DNA of 64,000 bases from Thermoproteaceae archaeon (GTDB lineage Archaea; Thermoproteota; Thermoprotei; Thermoproteales; Thermoproteaceae): NCBI GenBank assembly GCA_015521775.1, contig WANN01000024.1:1-64000 (forward strand), given 5' to 3'. The position numbers and the translations under genes are program-made. Below, one piece after another: positions 1 through 7,978 of this stretch (within the stretch, counting starts at the first letter, position 1; every line of letters starts with the position of its first letter). The notes beneath the pieces were generated by a model. It did not search any database. It saw nothing but the letters and a program-made list of their open reading frames with translations, and was not told where the DNA came from.

Positions 1-301
1 ATGTGCGTGCCGCGAGTATTTCCTCGGGCGGGGGCTTAGGCCCAGTCCTCACCAACGGGTACAAGACACGCCTCCCACTCTCCACAAGCTGAAAAGCCGC
101 CTGACCCTTAGGACACAGAGCACCCCAATTAATATACGACTCAGGAGAGCCAGCAGCCCACACGGCCGAGTCGTCCCTAACGAATATGTCCACGGAACAG
201 CCAACGGAGCAGTACGGGCATATTGTTGGGACCCGTAATGCTCCTTCCAGGATTCTACCGCCCAGCTCTCCCAGCCTCCATCGCCCCTTGAACAACTTCA
301 T
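1..301 (-). CDS. Formate dehydrogenase alpha subunit-like Mo/W oxidoreductase, N-terminal part (partial)
   Basis: First 100 residues of a molybdenum/tungsten bis-MGD oxidoreductase of the formate dehydrogenase group; the rest lies beyond the left edge. The N-terminal [4Fe-4S] domain is visible: Cys28, Cys31 and Cys35 (CPYCSVGC) and Cys63 (LCPKGQ) give the CX2CX3CX27C spacing of the family. This cluster passes electrons to or from the pterin site. No twin-arginine signal precedes it, so a cytoplasmic location is inferred. The ATG lies 3 nt after the stop of the small upstream ORF, so both are probably co-transcribed. MoeA, which inserts metal into the cofactor, is encoded 4 kb away. Formate specificity cannot be proven without the catalytic domain. 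Confidence 0.85.
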   Translation of the reverse strand, partial: MKLFKGRWRLGELGGRILEGALRVPTICPYCSVGCSVDIFVRDDSAVWAAGSPESYINWGALCPKGQAAFQLVESGRRVLYPLVRTGPKPPPEEILAART

Positions 302-304
302 GGA

Positions 305-565
305 TTAAGGCCCCACACCCAGACCGGCAGGGTTCCTGGCGCGCTTGATGGACGAGCAACTATAGTCCTCTGACCCCAGGTAGAGCGCGCCGAGGGCATG
401 CACATATTCCTGCATAAGCGCTGTCTGGGTCTCGAAGTGGCCCTTTAAGCCCCTTGTCGAGACGGCGCCATCCACTGGCATTACTCCATAGGAATACTTA
501 AACGTTGATTCTGCGGAGTCGGGCCTCATGCGTGTGGGCTTACCTATGCGCTGGCCGCCGAACAC
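305..565 (-). CDS. Hypothetical 86-aa protein preceding the formate dehydrogenase gene
   Basis: Short ORF between the inositol-phosphate synthase gene (4-nt gap) and the formate dehydrogenase gene (3-nt gap), all on the minus strand. The start would be GTG at 565; ATG codons lie further in. No TATA box or Shine-Dalgarno is evident, no membrane segment is seen, and it has one cysteine. I do not recognise the family. The tight spacing suggests an operon member, possibly an accessory factor for the oxidoreductase, but a non-coding leader is also possible. Confidence 0.4.
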   Translation of the reverse strand: MFGGQRIGKPTRMRPDSAESTFKYSYGVMPVDGAVSTRGLKGHFETQTALMQEYVHALGALYLGSEDYSCSSIKRARNPAGLGVGP

Positions 566-568
566 GGG

Positions 569-1714
569 CTAATGTATCACGCCTATCTGCATAAGCCACT
601 TGACCAGCATCTCGTATGCCAGTACCCTAGCCACGTTCCTGGACCCAGGGGGACCGGGCGACTTCATGAAGAACGCGTTGACGGGGTACGCCGTGCCGTA
701 GTGCTCCCTCTCCACAAGGGCCCTGCCGATCCTCGCTAGGTCCACTAGGAGACCGGCGAGCGCGGGGCTATCGTTAATTCTAAGGTTGACCACCATCTCG
801 TCCTCAAGCCCGTTGAAGGTGCGCCACGATATGTGCATGGACACGAACTTCCTATCGCCGAGGGGCCCCAGATAGCCGGTTGGCTTGATGTAGTGCGGCA
901 CATCGTAGCCCAGTATGTCCTCCACCACGCTAGCCTTGGTGGACTCCTTCATGGCGTTCCTTTCCGGAATCGTCAACGCCAGGAAGTCCGTGTTTCCCCC
1001 GATGTTGAACTGGGCTATCGAGAGGACCCTCCTGTTGCGTTCCGCCAAATGTTCCAGTATGTCGGCGGTCAGTGGGGTAGCCCCAGTCGCCCCGTCATCG
1101 CCCAGCACGAGGGAACCGGCCCCCGAGAAAAGGTCCACAAACGCCTGGTCGCGTGCAAGCGGGGTGGGAATTACGTTGACGAAGGCCGTACCCCTTCCCC
1201 ACGTGGCCACGGCGTACGCGTATGTTTGGCTGGCGGAAGAGGAGCCCCTCCCGACCGAGTCCCGAAGGGCGGCGACGTTGTTGAAGGGACTCGCATTCTC
1301 TGTGGTTATTACGTTCATGACCACGTCAGGCTTCACGGAGTCCAGGTACTCGGCGAACCTTGCAAGTCCACCCCCAAGCCCGAGCCTCTCCTCTAGCCCC
1401 TCTGCCCTCATGGGGAGCCCCCTGAGCGATCCCATATGGAGCCCCATCGATATCTCGACGTCCCTGAGGCTTCGGGGCACGGGCACCGAGTCGCCTATGC
1501 TTTCCCTGGCCACCTCGTATGCGGTCCTGCCAACCTTACCGACATCCACATCCACAGCGCCGACCACCTCTATGTCCTCCACCCTGTGGGACATCTTGTA
1601 CCGTGCCAGGGGCACCCCATATGGCTCCACCTCGCCCAACTTGATCCTTTCCACGCCCACATGGAAATGGGCAGCCACAAGGCCGTACCCAAGTAGAAGA
1701 ACTTTGACCGGCAT
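569..1714 (-). CDS. Myo-inositol-1-phosphate synthase family protein
   Basis: Converts glucose-6-phosphate to inositol-1-phosphate with bound NAD; in archaea the product feeds inositol phospholipids and, in some hyperthermophiles, di-myo-inositol phosphate. The 381-residue length suits archaeal family members. Seen: an N-terminal Rossmann glycine motif (LLLGYGLVAAH), a central Asn/Thr-rich NAD region (VMNVITTENASPFNN), the GDDGATG segment, and the FNIGGNTDFLAL core followed by a lysine-containing KSTKASVV stretch typical of the catalytic region. A TATA-like AATAAAAAG at about 1733-1741 on the minus strand is the right distance for a leaderless ATG. It is the first gene of a probable unit with the two genes downstream. 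Confidence 0.85.
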   Translation of the reverse strand: MPVKVLLLGYGLVAAHFHVGVERIKLGEVEPYGVPLARYKMSHRVEDIEVVGAVDVDVGKVGRTAYEVARESIGDSVPVPRSLRDVEISMGLHMGSLRGLPMRAEGLEERLGLGGGLARFAEYLDSVKPDVVMNVITTENASPFNNVAALRDSVGRGSSSASQTYAYAVATWGRGTAFVNVIPTPLARDQAFVDLFSGAGSLVLGDDGATGATPLTADILEHLAERNRRVLSIAQFNIGGNTDFLALTIPERNAMKESTKASVVEDILGYDVPHYIKPTGYLGPLGDRKFVSMHISWRTFNGLEDEMVVNLRINDSPALAGLLVDLARIGRALVEREHYGTAYPVNAFFMKSPGPPGSRNVARVLAYEMLVKWLMQIGVIH

Positions 1715-1876
1715 GGAGAGGAGCTCCTGCGGAAATAAAAAGGGTGGGGATGCTGGACGCGGGGCTAATTTACGGCGGGACTGGACATCGCCGCTAGAAC
1801 CGCCGAAGGGCTAGCCGCTCCGGCCGTGCGGCCATGCGCGCGGCGAATGCTTTTTAACGTTCCCGCCACAGCAATC

Positions 1877-2794
1877 ATGAGGAAGGTCATCGTCTCCGTG
1901 AGGCTCCCCCGGGACCTCCACGAGGAGCTGGGTACGATGGCCCGCATAGTGGGCCCCGAGGACGACGTGGAGGACGCCGAGGCGTTGCTCTGCCTCAACG
2001 TGGACCCAGAGCTGCTCCGCAGGGCGCGGGGCCTAAGGTTCATACAGGTCGTCACGGCTGGGGTGGACCACCTCCCCTGGCACCACATACCGCCAGAAGT
2101 GGTCGTGGCAAGCAACGCGGGGTCCAACGCGGCCCCAGTGGCGGAGTTCGCGGTGGCGCTCCTATTGGCTGCGGCTAAGAAAATAGTTCACTTCGATAGG
2201 AACATGAAGGGCGGCGTCGTTAGGCCTGACGTAGAGGTCCCCGTGCTCTCAGGCAACGAGGTTGCCGTGCTGGGGCTGGGCGAGATTGGGATGCGGGTCG
2301 CGTCCACGCTGAGCGCCATGGGGATGCGGGTCGTGGGGTTCAGCCGCAGGCCGAGGGAGGGGGTCCCCCTGCACAGGTTCACTACGGACCTCGGGGACGC
2401 GCTCAGCGGCCAGCGGTACGCCGTGGTCGCGCTCTCACTGAACAAGTACACTAGGGGGCTGCTCACATACGACGTGCTCAGTTCCATGGCCGAGGAGGGG
2501 GTGCTGGTCAACGTTGCCCGGGCCGAGATAGTGGACAGGGAGGGGATCAGGCGGCTCCTCCTGGAGAGGCCCCGCTTCGTGTACGCCACCGACGTGTGGT
2601 GGAGCAGGGACGACTATTCCAGGGACGGCGACGTCATCGGGCTACCCAACGTAATAGCGACGCCCTGGGTGGCGGGCGGCTACGGCAACCGCGGGGTGTA
2701 CATGTCCATGCTGAGGAGCGCCGTCGAGAACCTGGCCCGTTACCTCAGGGGAGAACAGCCCCGCAACGTGGTTCCGAGGGAGGACTACGTGTAG
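1877..2794 (+). CDS. D-2-hydroxyacid dehydrogenase family protein with replaced catalytic residues
   Basis: NAD(P)-dependent 2-hydroxyacid dehydrogenase fold, 305 residues from ATG 1877. That start was chosen because the box CTTTTTAA (about 1850-1857) sits 25 nt upstream; the open frame extends further. Seen: GLGEIG at residues 133-138 for the dinucleotide and the catalytic-type Arg215 in VNVARAEIVD. The usual Glu (DVFE) is Trp here (DVWW, 239-242) and the usual His (TPH) is Trp264 (TPWVAGG). The Arg-Glu-His relay is therefore incomplete, so the reaction may differ from a classical dehydrogenase. The 3' end overlaps the convergent rhomboid gene by 10 nt. The substrate is unknown. Confidence 0.8.
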   Translation: MRKVIVSVRLPRDLHEELGTMARIVGPEDDVEDAEALLCLNVDPELLRRARGLRFIQVVTAGVDHLPWHHIPPEVVVASNAGSNAAPVAEFAVALLLAAAKKIVHFDRNMKGGVVRPDVEVPVLSGNEVAVLGLGEIGMRVASTLSAMGMRVVGFSRRPREGVPLHRFTTDLGDALSGQRYAVVALSLNKYTRGLLTYDVLSSMAEEGVLVNVARAEIVDREGIRRLLLERPRFVYATDVWWSRDDYSRDGDVIGLPNVIATPWVAGGYGNRGVYMSMLRSAVENLARYLRGEQPRNVVPREDYV

Positions 2795-3498
2795 TCAGAC
2801 CACTGATACATGTACGTCCCCCTTCTGCGCCTGGGCCTCGCGAAGTACGCTGTGAGGGCCCCAGCGACGAATCCGCCTATGTGGGCCCAGTAGGCCACCC
2901 CGCTGACCCCAGGCACCTGTAGGGCTGCCGCTACAAGTATGTCTATTGTGCCGTATATGAGCTGGTATATGAACCAGAACCCTATAAAGGCCCAAGCCGG
3001 TATCGTGATTATCCCGATGATGAATATGAAGGATACGGCCACAATCCTGGCATGCGGATACAGCACCGCGTATGCCCCCAACACGCCGCTTATCGCTCCC
3101 GACGCACCTACGGCGGGGACGTACAGGAGTTCCTCCAGCCCAGTGACGCCGTACTGGACGTAGGTGGCGGCCATATGCACCGCCGCAGCAACGACGCCCC
3201 AGAAAATGTACAGGGCAAGGAACGTGCCCCTACCGAAGTAGTCCTCCACGTTGTCCCCGAATATCCATAGGTAGAGCATGTTGCCCAGTATATGCATCAG
3301 GCTCCCGTGGAGGAACATGTGGGTGATCCACCTATATACTTCGCCTCCCACTGCCAGGGCAGGCACGAATGAGTACAGCTCAACTATCCTCGGGTTCAAC
3401 AGCTCCGCTATGTACACCACCACGTTCACGGCTATGAGGGTCTTGGTGACTATGGGAAAGCGGCGGGTGGGGTTGACGTCGTGGATTGGTATTACCAT
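2785..3498 (-). CDS. Rhomboid family intramembrane serine protease
   Basis: Polytopic membrane protease of 237 residues, cleaving transmembrane segments of other proteins. Seen: the catalytic Ser133 in GASGAISG, the catalytic His206 in YWAHIGG, and the oxyanion-side His64/His69/Asn73 motif (MFLHGSLMHILGN). About six hydrophobic segments are present, with an Arg-rich cytoplasmic C-terminus (RPRRRRG). The start ATG overlaps the end of the upstream 125-aa ORF (ATGGTAA), which suggests translational coupling. The 3' end overlaps the convergent dehydrogenase gene. Substrates are unknown. Confidence 0.9.
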   Translation of the reverse strand: MVIPIHDVNPTRRFPIVTKTLIAVNVVVYIAELLNPRIVELYSFVPALAVGGEVYRWITHMFLHGSLMHILGNMLYLWIFGDNVEDYFGRGTFLALYIFWGVVAAAVHMAATYVQYGVTGLEELLYVPAVGASGAISGVLGAYAVLYPHARIVAVSFIFIIGIITIPAWAFIGFWFIYQLIYGTIDILVAAALQVPGVSGVAYWAHIGGFVAGALTAYFARPRRRRGTYMYQWSDYT

Positions 3499-3869
3499 TG
3501 TCGGCCTGTTTCGGCCCCTGGAGATGCGTGGGCGAGTTGTAGGTGGGCCCCGCAGCTCACCATCAACGTGTCCCTCACTGCCCCCCCTCCGGACGTCCCC
3601 AGAGCGTAGGCTGGCCCAGCAGGCCTGGAGGGACCGGAGACGTGTAACGCGCCCACACGCTTAGCCCAAGTCACCGCGCTGCGAAGTTCCCCCGTTGCCA
3701 GGACTACAAGCAACATCGCTGTAACGGGCACTAGAAGAAGGATGAAGACAATATAAATATACTTCGGGCGCCAATAAACGACAGGCACGTCACGGAGCCG
3801 CCCAGTCTCTTGGCTGGGCAGGCACACGGGCAGCCCGGCACAGTGGTCCGACCCCTTTAAGGGTTGCAT
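3492..3869 (-). CDS. Hypothetical single-pass membrane protein upstream of rhomboid
   Basis: ORF of up to 125 residues whose stop overlaps the rhomboid start. One clear transmembrane segment lies at about residues 36-60 (YIYIVFILLLVPVTAMLLVVLA with basic flanks). The remainder is Gly/Ala/Ser-rich without a recognised domain. The start is uncertain: the TATA-like element near 3884-3890 is only about 18 nt from ATG 3869, and GTG codons at 3827 and 3788 are alternatives. The overlap with rhomboid and the membrane segment favour a real coupled gene, but sequence support is limited. Confidence 0.35.
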   Translation of the reverse strand: MQPLKGSDHCAGLPVCLPSQETGRLRDVPVVYWRPKYIYIVFILLLVPVTAMLLVVLATGELRSAVTWAKRVGALHVSGPSRPAGPAYALGTSGGGAVRDTLMVSCGAHLQLAHASPGAETGRQW

Positions 3870-3910
3870 CTAGGCGATACAGAAATATAAGGAGCCATGT
3901 TCACGTTGAC

Positions 3911-4015
3911 ATGACTGAGGCGGCTATTGCGTTGGGAGGCGCCGTAGATTTGCCCGCCGGTAAACGCGTAGGGGAGCCCACGCGATGCGCGTGGAATAGG
4001 CCTCACATGCGATGA
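3911..4015 (+). CDS. Predicted 34-aa microprotein coupled to Pcc1
   Basis: ATG at 3911 lies 24 nt from the centre of the box AATATAA (3884-3890), the leaderless spacing used by other genes here. The 34-codon frame ends in TGA at 4013-4015, overlapping the Pcc1 start as ATGA. That overlap is the arrangement seen between genuine operon partners in this window. The peptide is mixed, ending RCAWNRPHMR, with no recognised domain. Alternatively it is a translated leader that couples ribosomes to the Pcc1 gene. Confidence 0.45.
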   Translation: MTEAAIALGGAVDLPAGKRVGEPTRCAWNRPHMR

Positions 4016-4272
4016 GACGCAATAGGGTGGGCACATATAGAATCGCCGTGGAGGTGCATTACGAGGAGCGCCTGGAAAGGCTCTTCTCCAAGCTAGCCGA
4101 AGAGGTCAGGTTCAGGAGGGGCCGCCTAGAGGTGTACAGGGATGGGGAAAAGCTCGTGGTGGTCGGCTACGCCCTCGACGTGACCTCGCTGCGAAGCCTT
4201 GCCAATACGGTCCTGAGACTTTTATACGTCGTGTTGGGCACAGATAGGCTGCTGCGCGTTGACCGTCCCTAA
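4012..4272 (+). CDS. KEOPS complex subunit Pcc1-like protein
   Basis: 86-residue protein of the Pcc1/CTAG family, the small dimerising subunit of KEOPS, which makes t6A37 in ANN-decoding tRNAs together with Kae1, Bud32 and Cgi121. Seen: a first strand (YRIAVEVHY), a helix (ERLERLFSKLAEEV), central strands (GRLEVYRDGEKLVVVGYA), and the Ser/Leu-rich C-terminal helix (TSLRSLANTVLRLLYVV) typical of Pcc1. No other KEOPS gene is nearby. The start overlaps an upstream 34-codon ORF. The 3' end overlaps moeA by 4 nt in convergent orientation. Confidence 0.75.
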   Translation: MRRNRVGTYRIAVEVHYEERLERLFSKLAEEVRFRRGRLEVYRDGEKLVVVGYALDVTSLRSLANTVLRLLYVVLGTDRLLRVDRP

Positions 4273-5501
4273 GTGGGCGGCCTCAGTAGCTGCACCTCGA
4301 CTATGTCGCCCTCGTCATGGCCCTCGAGGTCCTCTGGGACTACAAGGAGGCCGTTTCCCCTGCTCAGCGTCGAGAGTATACCGCTACCGGTAAGCGCCAG
4401 AGGCTCCACGATGACCTCGCTGCCGCGCCTATAGACGCGCACCCTTACGAAGGCCCTTGTGTTAATGGGCTTGGCTATCCTCCTGGTCAACCTGCCCCTG
4501 ATAGTTGGGCGCGGGTCATCCGCGGTGCCCAACATGGCCAGCAGGATGGGCCTTGCGAAAACCTCGAATCCCACGAGGGCCGCTACAGGGAACCCGGAAA
4601 GCATGACAACAGGCTTTCCTCTGACAAGCGCGACGCTGTTCGGTCTCCCAGGCCTTACGGCAATGCCGTGCACAAGGACGTCGGAACCGAGGGATTGGAC
4701 CGCCCTCACCGTGTGGTCCACCTTGCCCACCGAGACCCCGCCCGTGGTTATCACCATGTCGTTCTCCTCAAGCGCGCGAGCTATGGCGTAGGCCAGCTTC
4801 CCCTCGTCGTCGGGCCATATGCCGTAATATTTTGGCAGGCCTCCGAGCTCCCTTATCATCGCCTCCACCATGACCCTCGTGGAATTGTATACCTGTCCCT
4901 CCCCAAGGGGCTCTCCGGGTTCCACAACCTCGTTGCCCGTGGTGATCAGGCCCACGCGCGGCATACATCTAACGGGCAGCGATCTGTAGCCAACGCTGGC
5001 GAAAACCGCGACATCCCAAGGCCTGAGCCTGGTCCCCCCAGCCAATATGGTCTCGCCCTTCCTGAGGTCTTCCCCGGCCCTGGACACGTTTCCATACACA
5101 GAGACCGGCCTATAGACCTCGACATGGTCTCCGTCCCTCTTGGTGTCCTCATATGGGACCACGGCGTCTGTGCCTGGGGGTAGCGGAGCGCCAGTGGCTA
5201 TCTCAACGGCCTCGCCCGGGCCCACAGCGCCGTTAAATGGGGATCCAGGCCGCGAGAATCCCCTGACAGGTAGCCTTATGGGGTTAGTCCTAGACGCGCC
5301 GAACGTGTCCTCAGCCCTAACAGCATAGCCGTCCACCGCAGCCCTGTCGAAGGGAGGCACGTCGAAAGGCGCCACTATATCCTTCGCCAACACACGCCCC
5401 ACGGCGTCCTGCAGGCCCACCTCCTCCACACAGTCTATAACCCCCACCTTGGGAAGCACCTGGTCCAACGCCTCATTTACGGACACCAGATAGCGGAACA
5501 C
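4269..5501 (-). CDS. moeA: Molybdopterin molybdenumtransferase MoeA
   Basis: Inserts molybdate or tungstate into adenylylated molybdopterin, the last step of Moco/Wco synthesis, which serves enzymes such as the formate dehydrogenase at the left edge. Seen: the PPFDRAAVDGYAVRAED motif near the N-terminus, TTGNEVV, and TTGGVSVGKVDH in the MogA-like domain, then VMLSGFPVAAL, followed by the beta-barrel C-terminal domain. GTG 5501 was chosen because TTTATTA (5525-5531) lies 25 nt upstream and family members begin with about this sequence (FRYLVSVNEAL). A longer frame up to 5645 is open but unsupported. Length is 410 residues. Confidence 0.93.
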   Translation of the reverse strand: MFRYLVSVNEALDQVLPKVGVIDCVEEVGLQDAVGRVLAKDIVAPFDVPPFDRAAVDGYAVRAEDTFGASRTNPIRLPVRGFSRPGSPFNGAVGPGEAVEIATGAPLPPGTDAVVPYEDTKRDGDHVEVYRPVSVYGNVSRAGEDLRKGETILAGGTRLRPWDVAVFASVGYRSLPVRCMPRVGLITTGNEVVEPGEPLGEGQVYNSTRVMVEAMIRELGGLPKYYGIWPDDEGKLAYAIARALEENDMVITTGGVSVGKVDHTVRAVQSLGSDVLVHGIAVRPGRPNSVALVRGKPVVMLSGFPVAALVGFEVFARPILLAMLGTADDPRPTIRGRLTRRIAKPINTRAFVRVRVYRRGSEVIVEPLALTGSGILSTLSRGNGLLVVPEDLEGHDEGDIVEVQLLRPPT

Positions 5502-5700
5502 GAAGCATCTCCCCGTTCCGGGATAATAAAGGCATCTCACGGTTCCATGCGGTGCCCTAGCAGGCGCCGTGCGGTCAGGGTACGAAGTGCAACGCCCTAA
5601 TAGAACCGTTTCTATATGCCAGTTTCGCGTGATTAACCAGCGCATAGTGCTGTTTGGGGCCGCGTTGAATCGCTTATATATGGCGATGGACTCGTCCTAC

Positions 5701-5985
5701 ATGAGGACGCACATATACGTGGGTCTTGCCCTGATAGGCCTTTCGTGGTTGGTCTCGCCGTGGTTTCCCTGCGTATCAATAGTGGCGGCGTCCATGGGAA
5801 TATCGCTGTTCGTGGGCCACAAGTTCTGGCCGGCCGCAGCTACGATCCTCGGACTAATACTTTACATAGACAAGATACCACACATATACACGGTCAGCTC
5901 CCCCATCTCGATTTTTTGGATAGCCGCCATAGGCATTACCGCGCTAATGTCGTCATACATAGCCCACAAGGCGCTACGCGCCTAA
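5701..5985 (+). CDS. Small integral membrane protein, unknown function
   Basis: 94-residue protein with three hydrophobic segments, at about residues 4-19, 24-38 and 44-57, and a fourth at 66-84, so three to four transmembrane helices. The ATG at 5701 was chosen because CTTATATA (5673-5680) lies about 25 nt upstream; the open frame begins earlier at 5569 but is preceded by no promoter. It is divergent from moeA. No recognised family motif is present and no enzymatic residues stand out. Confidence 0.65.
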   Translation: MRTHIYVGLALIGLSWLVSPWFPCVSIVAASMGISLFVGHKFWPAAATILGLILYIDKIPHIYTVSSPISIFWIAAIGITALMSSYIAHKALRA

Positions 5986-6290
5986 CCGCATCCAACACGG
6001 CGGCCAAGCACAGCCACGGGCAACCAACCCTGCCAAGTCTCTCTCGGCCTACAGGGTAGTCTGGCATCCCCTTCACGACCGATACGAGCAACACACCACC
6101 TTCACGAGAATGCGACTATAACACATTCAGCCCCAGGCTATCCTTAAGACGGTCATATCCCTAGGGCTCTAGAAACCCCCAACATTTTTGGATATACCCG
6201 CACCGCCAGCGGCACCGAACATCAACCCCAATTTTCCTTATAAACTCTGCCAACGTCAAAACCCTTAGGCCAAGCAGGCTATAGTTAGGT
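5986..6290. other. Intergenic region without a clear gene
   Basis: About 305 nt. No frame is convincing. A TATA-like CCTTATAAAC near 6236-6245 would place a transcript start near 6266, ahead of the small ORF at 6291. Nothing else is recognised. Confidence 0.5.
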
Positions 6291-6494
6291 ATGTCTAGGA
6301 TCCCATGGCGTCGAATAGGGACGCGTTGCACGACTTCTCGCTATGTTAAGGCGTTGGCCGAGGTCTTCGGCTGGGAGGTTGTGGTTGTCAAGTGCTCTGA
6401 ACTTGGGCCTGACGTCACAGTAATCCACAGAGTTGGTAGGACTGTAGACGCCGTGATGTTTACTCATGCGCGGTTTTTCCCACGAGCCTGCTAA
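6291..6494 (+). CDS. Hypothetical 67-aa ORF, possibly a gene remnant
   Basis: A short frame beginning 25 nt after a predicted transcript start (TATA near 6240). The middle part (SRYVKALAEVFGWEVVVVK) has a plausible helix-strand pattern, but the C-terminus is not protein-like. It overlaps the upstream, probably untranslated, end of the next frame. I do not recognise it; it may be a truncated gene fragment left next to the coiled-coil nuclease gene. Confidence 0.25.
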   Translation: MSRIPWRRIGTRCTTSRYVKALAEVFGWEVVVVKCSELGPDVTVIHRVGRTVDAVMFTHARFFPRAC

Positions 6495-6549
6495 GGACGT
6501 TATTATAGCGGTGATCGTACAATATTTATTTCCAGGATTAGTATATGTG

Positions 6550-7476
6550 GTGGCGCAGTTTAGGAAGGAGGAGTTTCTCAGGGCGTTGAGAGAAGACGAG
6601 GAGTTCAGATATGCGGTACTTGGGCTGCTGGGCATTGAGAAGGTCCTACAGTCAATAGAGGAGAACACAAGGGCCATTAGAGAACTACAGGGTCAGGTGA
6701 AGACATTACAGGAACAAGTGGTATCGCTACAGGCACAGACGGCTGGCCTCCAGCAACAAGTCAACGAGAACACCAGGGCCATTAGAGAACTGCAGGTACA
6801 GGTAAACGAGCACACTAAAGCCATTAAAGCGTTACAGGAGCAGGTGGTTGCCCTTCAGCAACAGGTCAATGAGCATACAAAGGCTATTAAAGAACTGCAA
6901 CAGCAAGTGAACGAACATACAAAGGCCATTAAAGAACTGCAGCAACAAGTGAACGAGCACACCAGGGCCATTAAAGAGTTGCAACAACAGGTAAGCGAGC
7001 ATACAAAGGCCATTAAAGAACTGCAAGAGCAGGTAAAAGTCTTGCAGGAACAGGCCATTGAGCATGCCAGGGCTATTAGAGAGTTGGCAAGCAGGATCGA
7101 CGCGTTGGGCGCCAGGTGGGGCGTGGTGACCGAGGAGGCGTTCAGATCTTCAATCAAGTACTTGGCCGAGGATCTGCTGAAGGAGTACAAGGTTGGTAAG
7201 TGGACCTACTTCGACTCCGACGGCTTTGTCTATGGAAGGCCAAGCGTCGTCGACGTGGACGTGCTGGTCAGGAACGGCGAGCACATAGTCGTGGAGTTCA
7301 AGTCCTATGCCGACAGGGCAGACATAGGCGAGCTTTACAGGATAGGCCAGCTCTACGAGAAGATAAACGGCGTAAAGCCAAAACTGCTACTAGTAGCATC
7401 GGCGATTAGGAAGAGGGCCAAGGAATTGGCCGACGAGCTAGGCATCGCATATAGGGGCACAACACTCGAATACTAA
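6550..7476 (+). CDS. DUF3782-type PD-(D/E)XK nuclease with 14-residue coiled-coil repeats (paralogue 1)
   Basis: 308 residues in three parts. The N-terminal helix block contains LREDEEFRYAVLGLLG, shared with the paralogue at 13145. A long coiled coil follows, built from 14-residue units such as QQQVNEHTKAIKEL, repeated about six times in tandem. The C-terminal nuclease-like domain has Asp...Glu-X-Lys in VVDVDVLVRNGEHIVVEFK, then GELYRIGQLYEK. GTG 6550 (or GTG 6547) is about 25 nt after AATATTTAT (6521-6529); the paralogue alignment also supports this start. The repeats are 42 nt at DNA level and probably change in number by slippage. The family occurs in multiple copies in Thermoproteota; its function and target are unknown. 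Confidence 0.8.
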   Translation: MAQFRKEEFLRALREDEEFRYAVLGLLGIEKVLQSIEENTRAIRELQGQVKTLQEQVVSLQAQTAGLQQQVNENTRAIRELQVQVNEHTKAIKALQEQVVALQQQVNEHTKAIKELQQQVNEHTKAIKELQQQVNEHTRAIKELQQQVSEHTKAIKELQEQVKVLQEQAIEHARAIRELASRIDALGARWGVVTEEAFRSSIKYLAEDLLKEYKVGKWTYFDSDGFVYGRPSVVDVDVLVRNGEHIVVEFKSYADRADIGELYRIGQLYEKINGVKPKLLLVASAIRKRAKELADELGIAYRGTTLEY

Positions 7477-7978
7477 CGACGCGCTTTCAGCGACGCCAAA
7501 TCCCACACGTACTACACGTACTTAAGGGGACGCGACCGCGGCATCCCACGTCTGCCCATGCCCTATGCGTAAATGTCCTTAGTAGCGCCCGTGCTCCCCT
7601 GTACCATTGCAACGTCCGCCCCCGCGCCGTGGCCATGCACGCGGGCTTCCCGGCGTGGCGCGCCGTAGGCATCCCGCACAGCCGCAATCGCCTCGGCCTA
7701 GCAGCTTCTACGGGGGTTATGCGGCCCTTTGTCATATGCCGTCCCTCAGAAGCTTAGCGGATCCAAGCGGCTAGGCATTGCTTTGAGCAGAGGCTCGTGG
7801 CCGACCTTAGCAGGGCATGTTCGGCGATTTCCGCTATGTGCATTCCACATCGACGTCTAGACCTCTGCGGCCTCTCTGATCTTTTTACAATACTCATCAT
7901 TTATCCAACTCCGAGGGTTTCCACAGTGGGTTTGTCGAATGTTCCAAAAGAGCTAATTAGTGGGCCTATTTGGGGCAT
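7477..7978. other. 502-nt intergenic stretch, no supported gene
   Basis: No frame has credible protein character; an 82-codon minus-strand frame (7487-7735) is Arg/Cys-rich noise. A GC-rich stretch near 7755-7835 can pair its ends (AGCGGA with TCCGCT) and superficially resembles a tRNA, but it lacks a T-loop. TAATTA (7953-7958) is the probable promoter of the gene at 7979. The region may contain decayed DNA. Confidence 0.5.

Noticed and set aside
833-1814. Long plus-strand frames opposite the inositol-phosphate synthase gene
   Set aside because: Ser/Pro/Thr-rich antisense shadow frames produced by GC-rich coding DNA on the other strand.
6832-7190. Minus-strand frames rich in Cys/Leu/Phe over the coiled-coil gene
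   Set aside because: Antisense readings of a repetitive sequence; no promoter and no domain.
7755-7835. tRNA-like segment with pairing ends
   Set aside because: Only 6 bp of the acceptor-type stem pair and the T-loop consensus (TTCRA) is missing; no anticodon arm can be formed.
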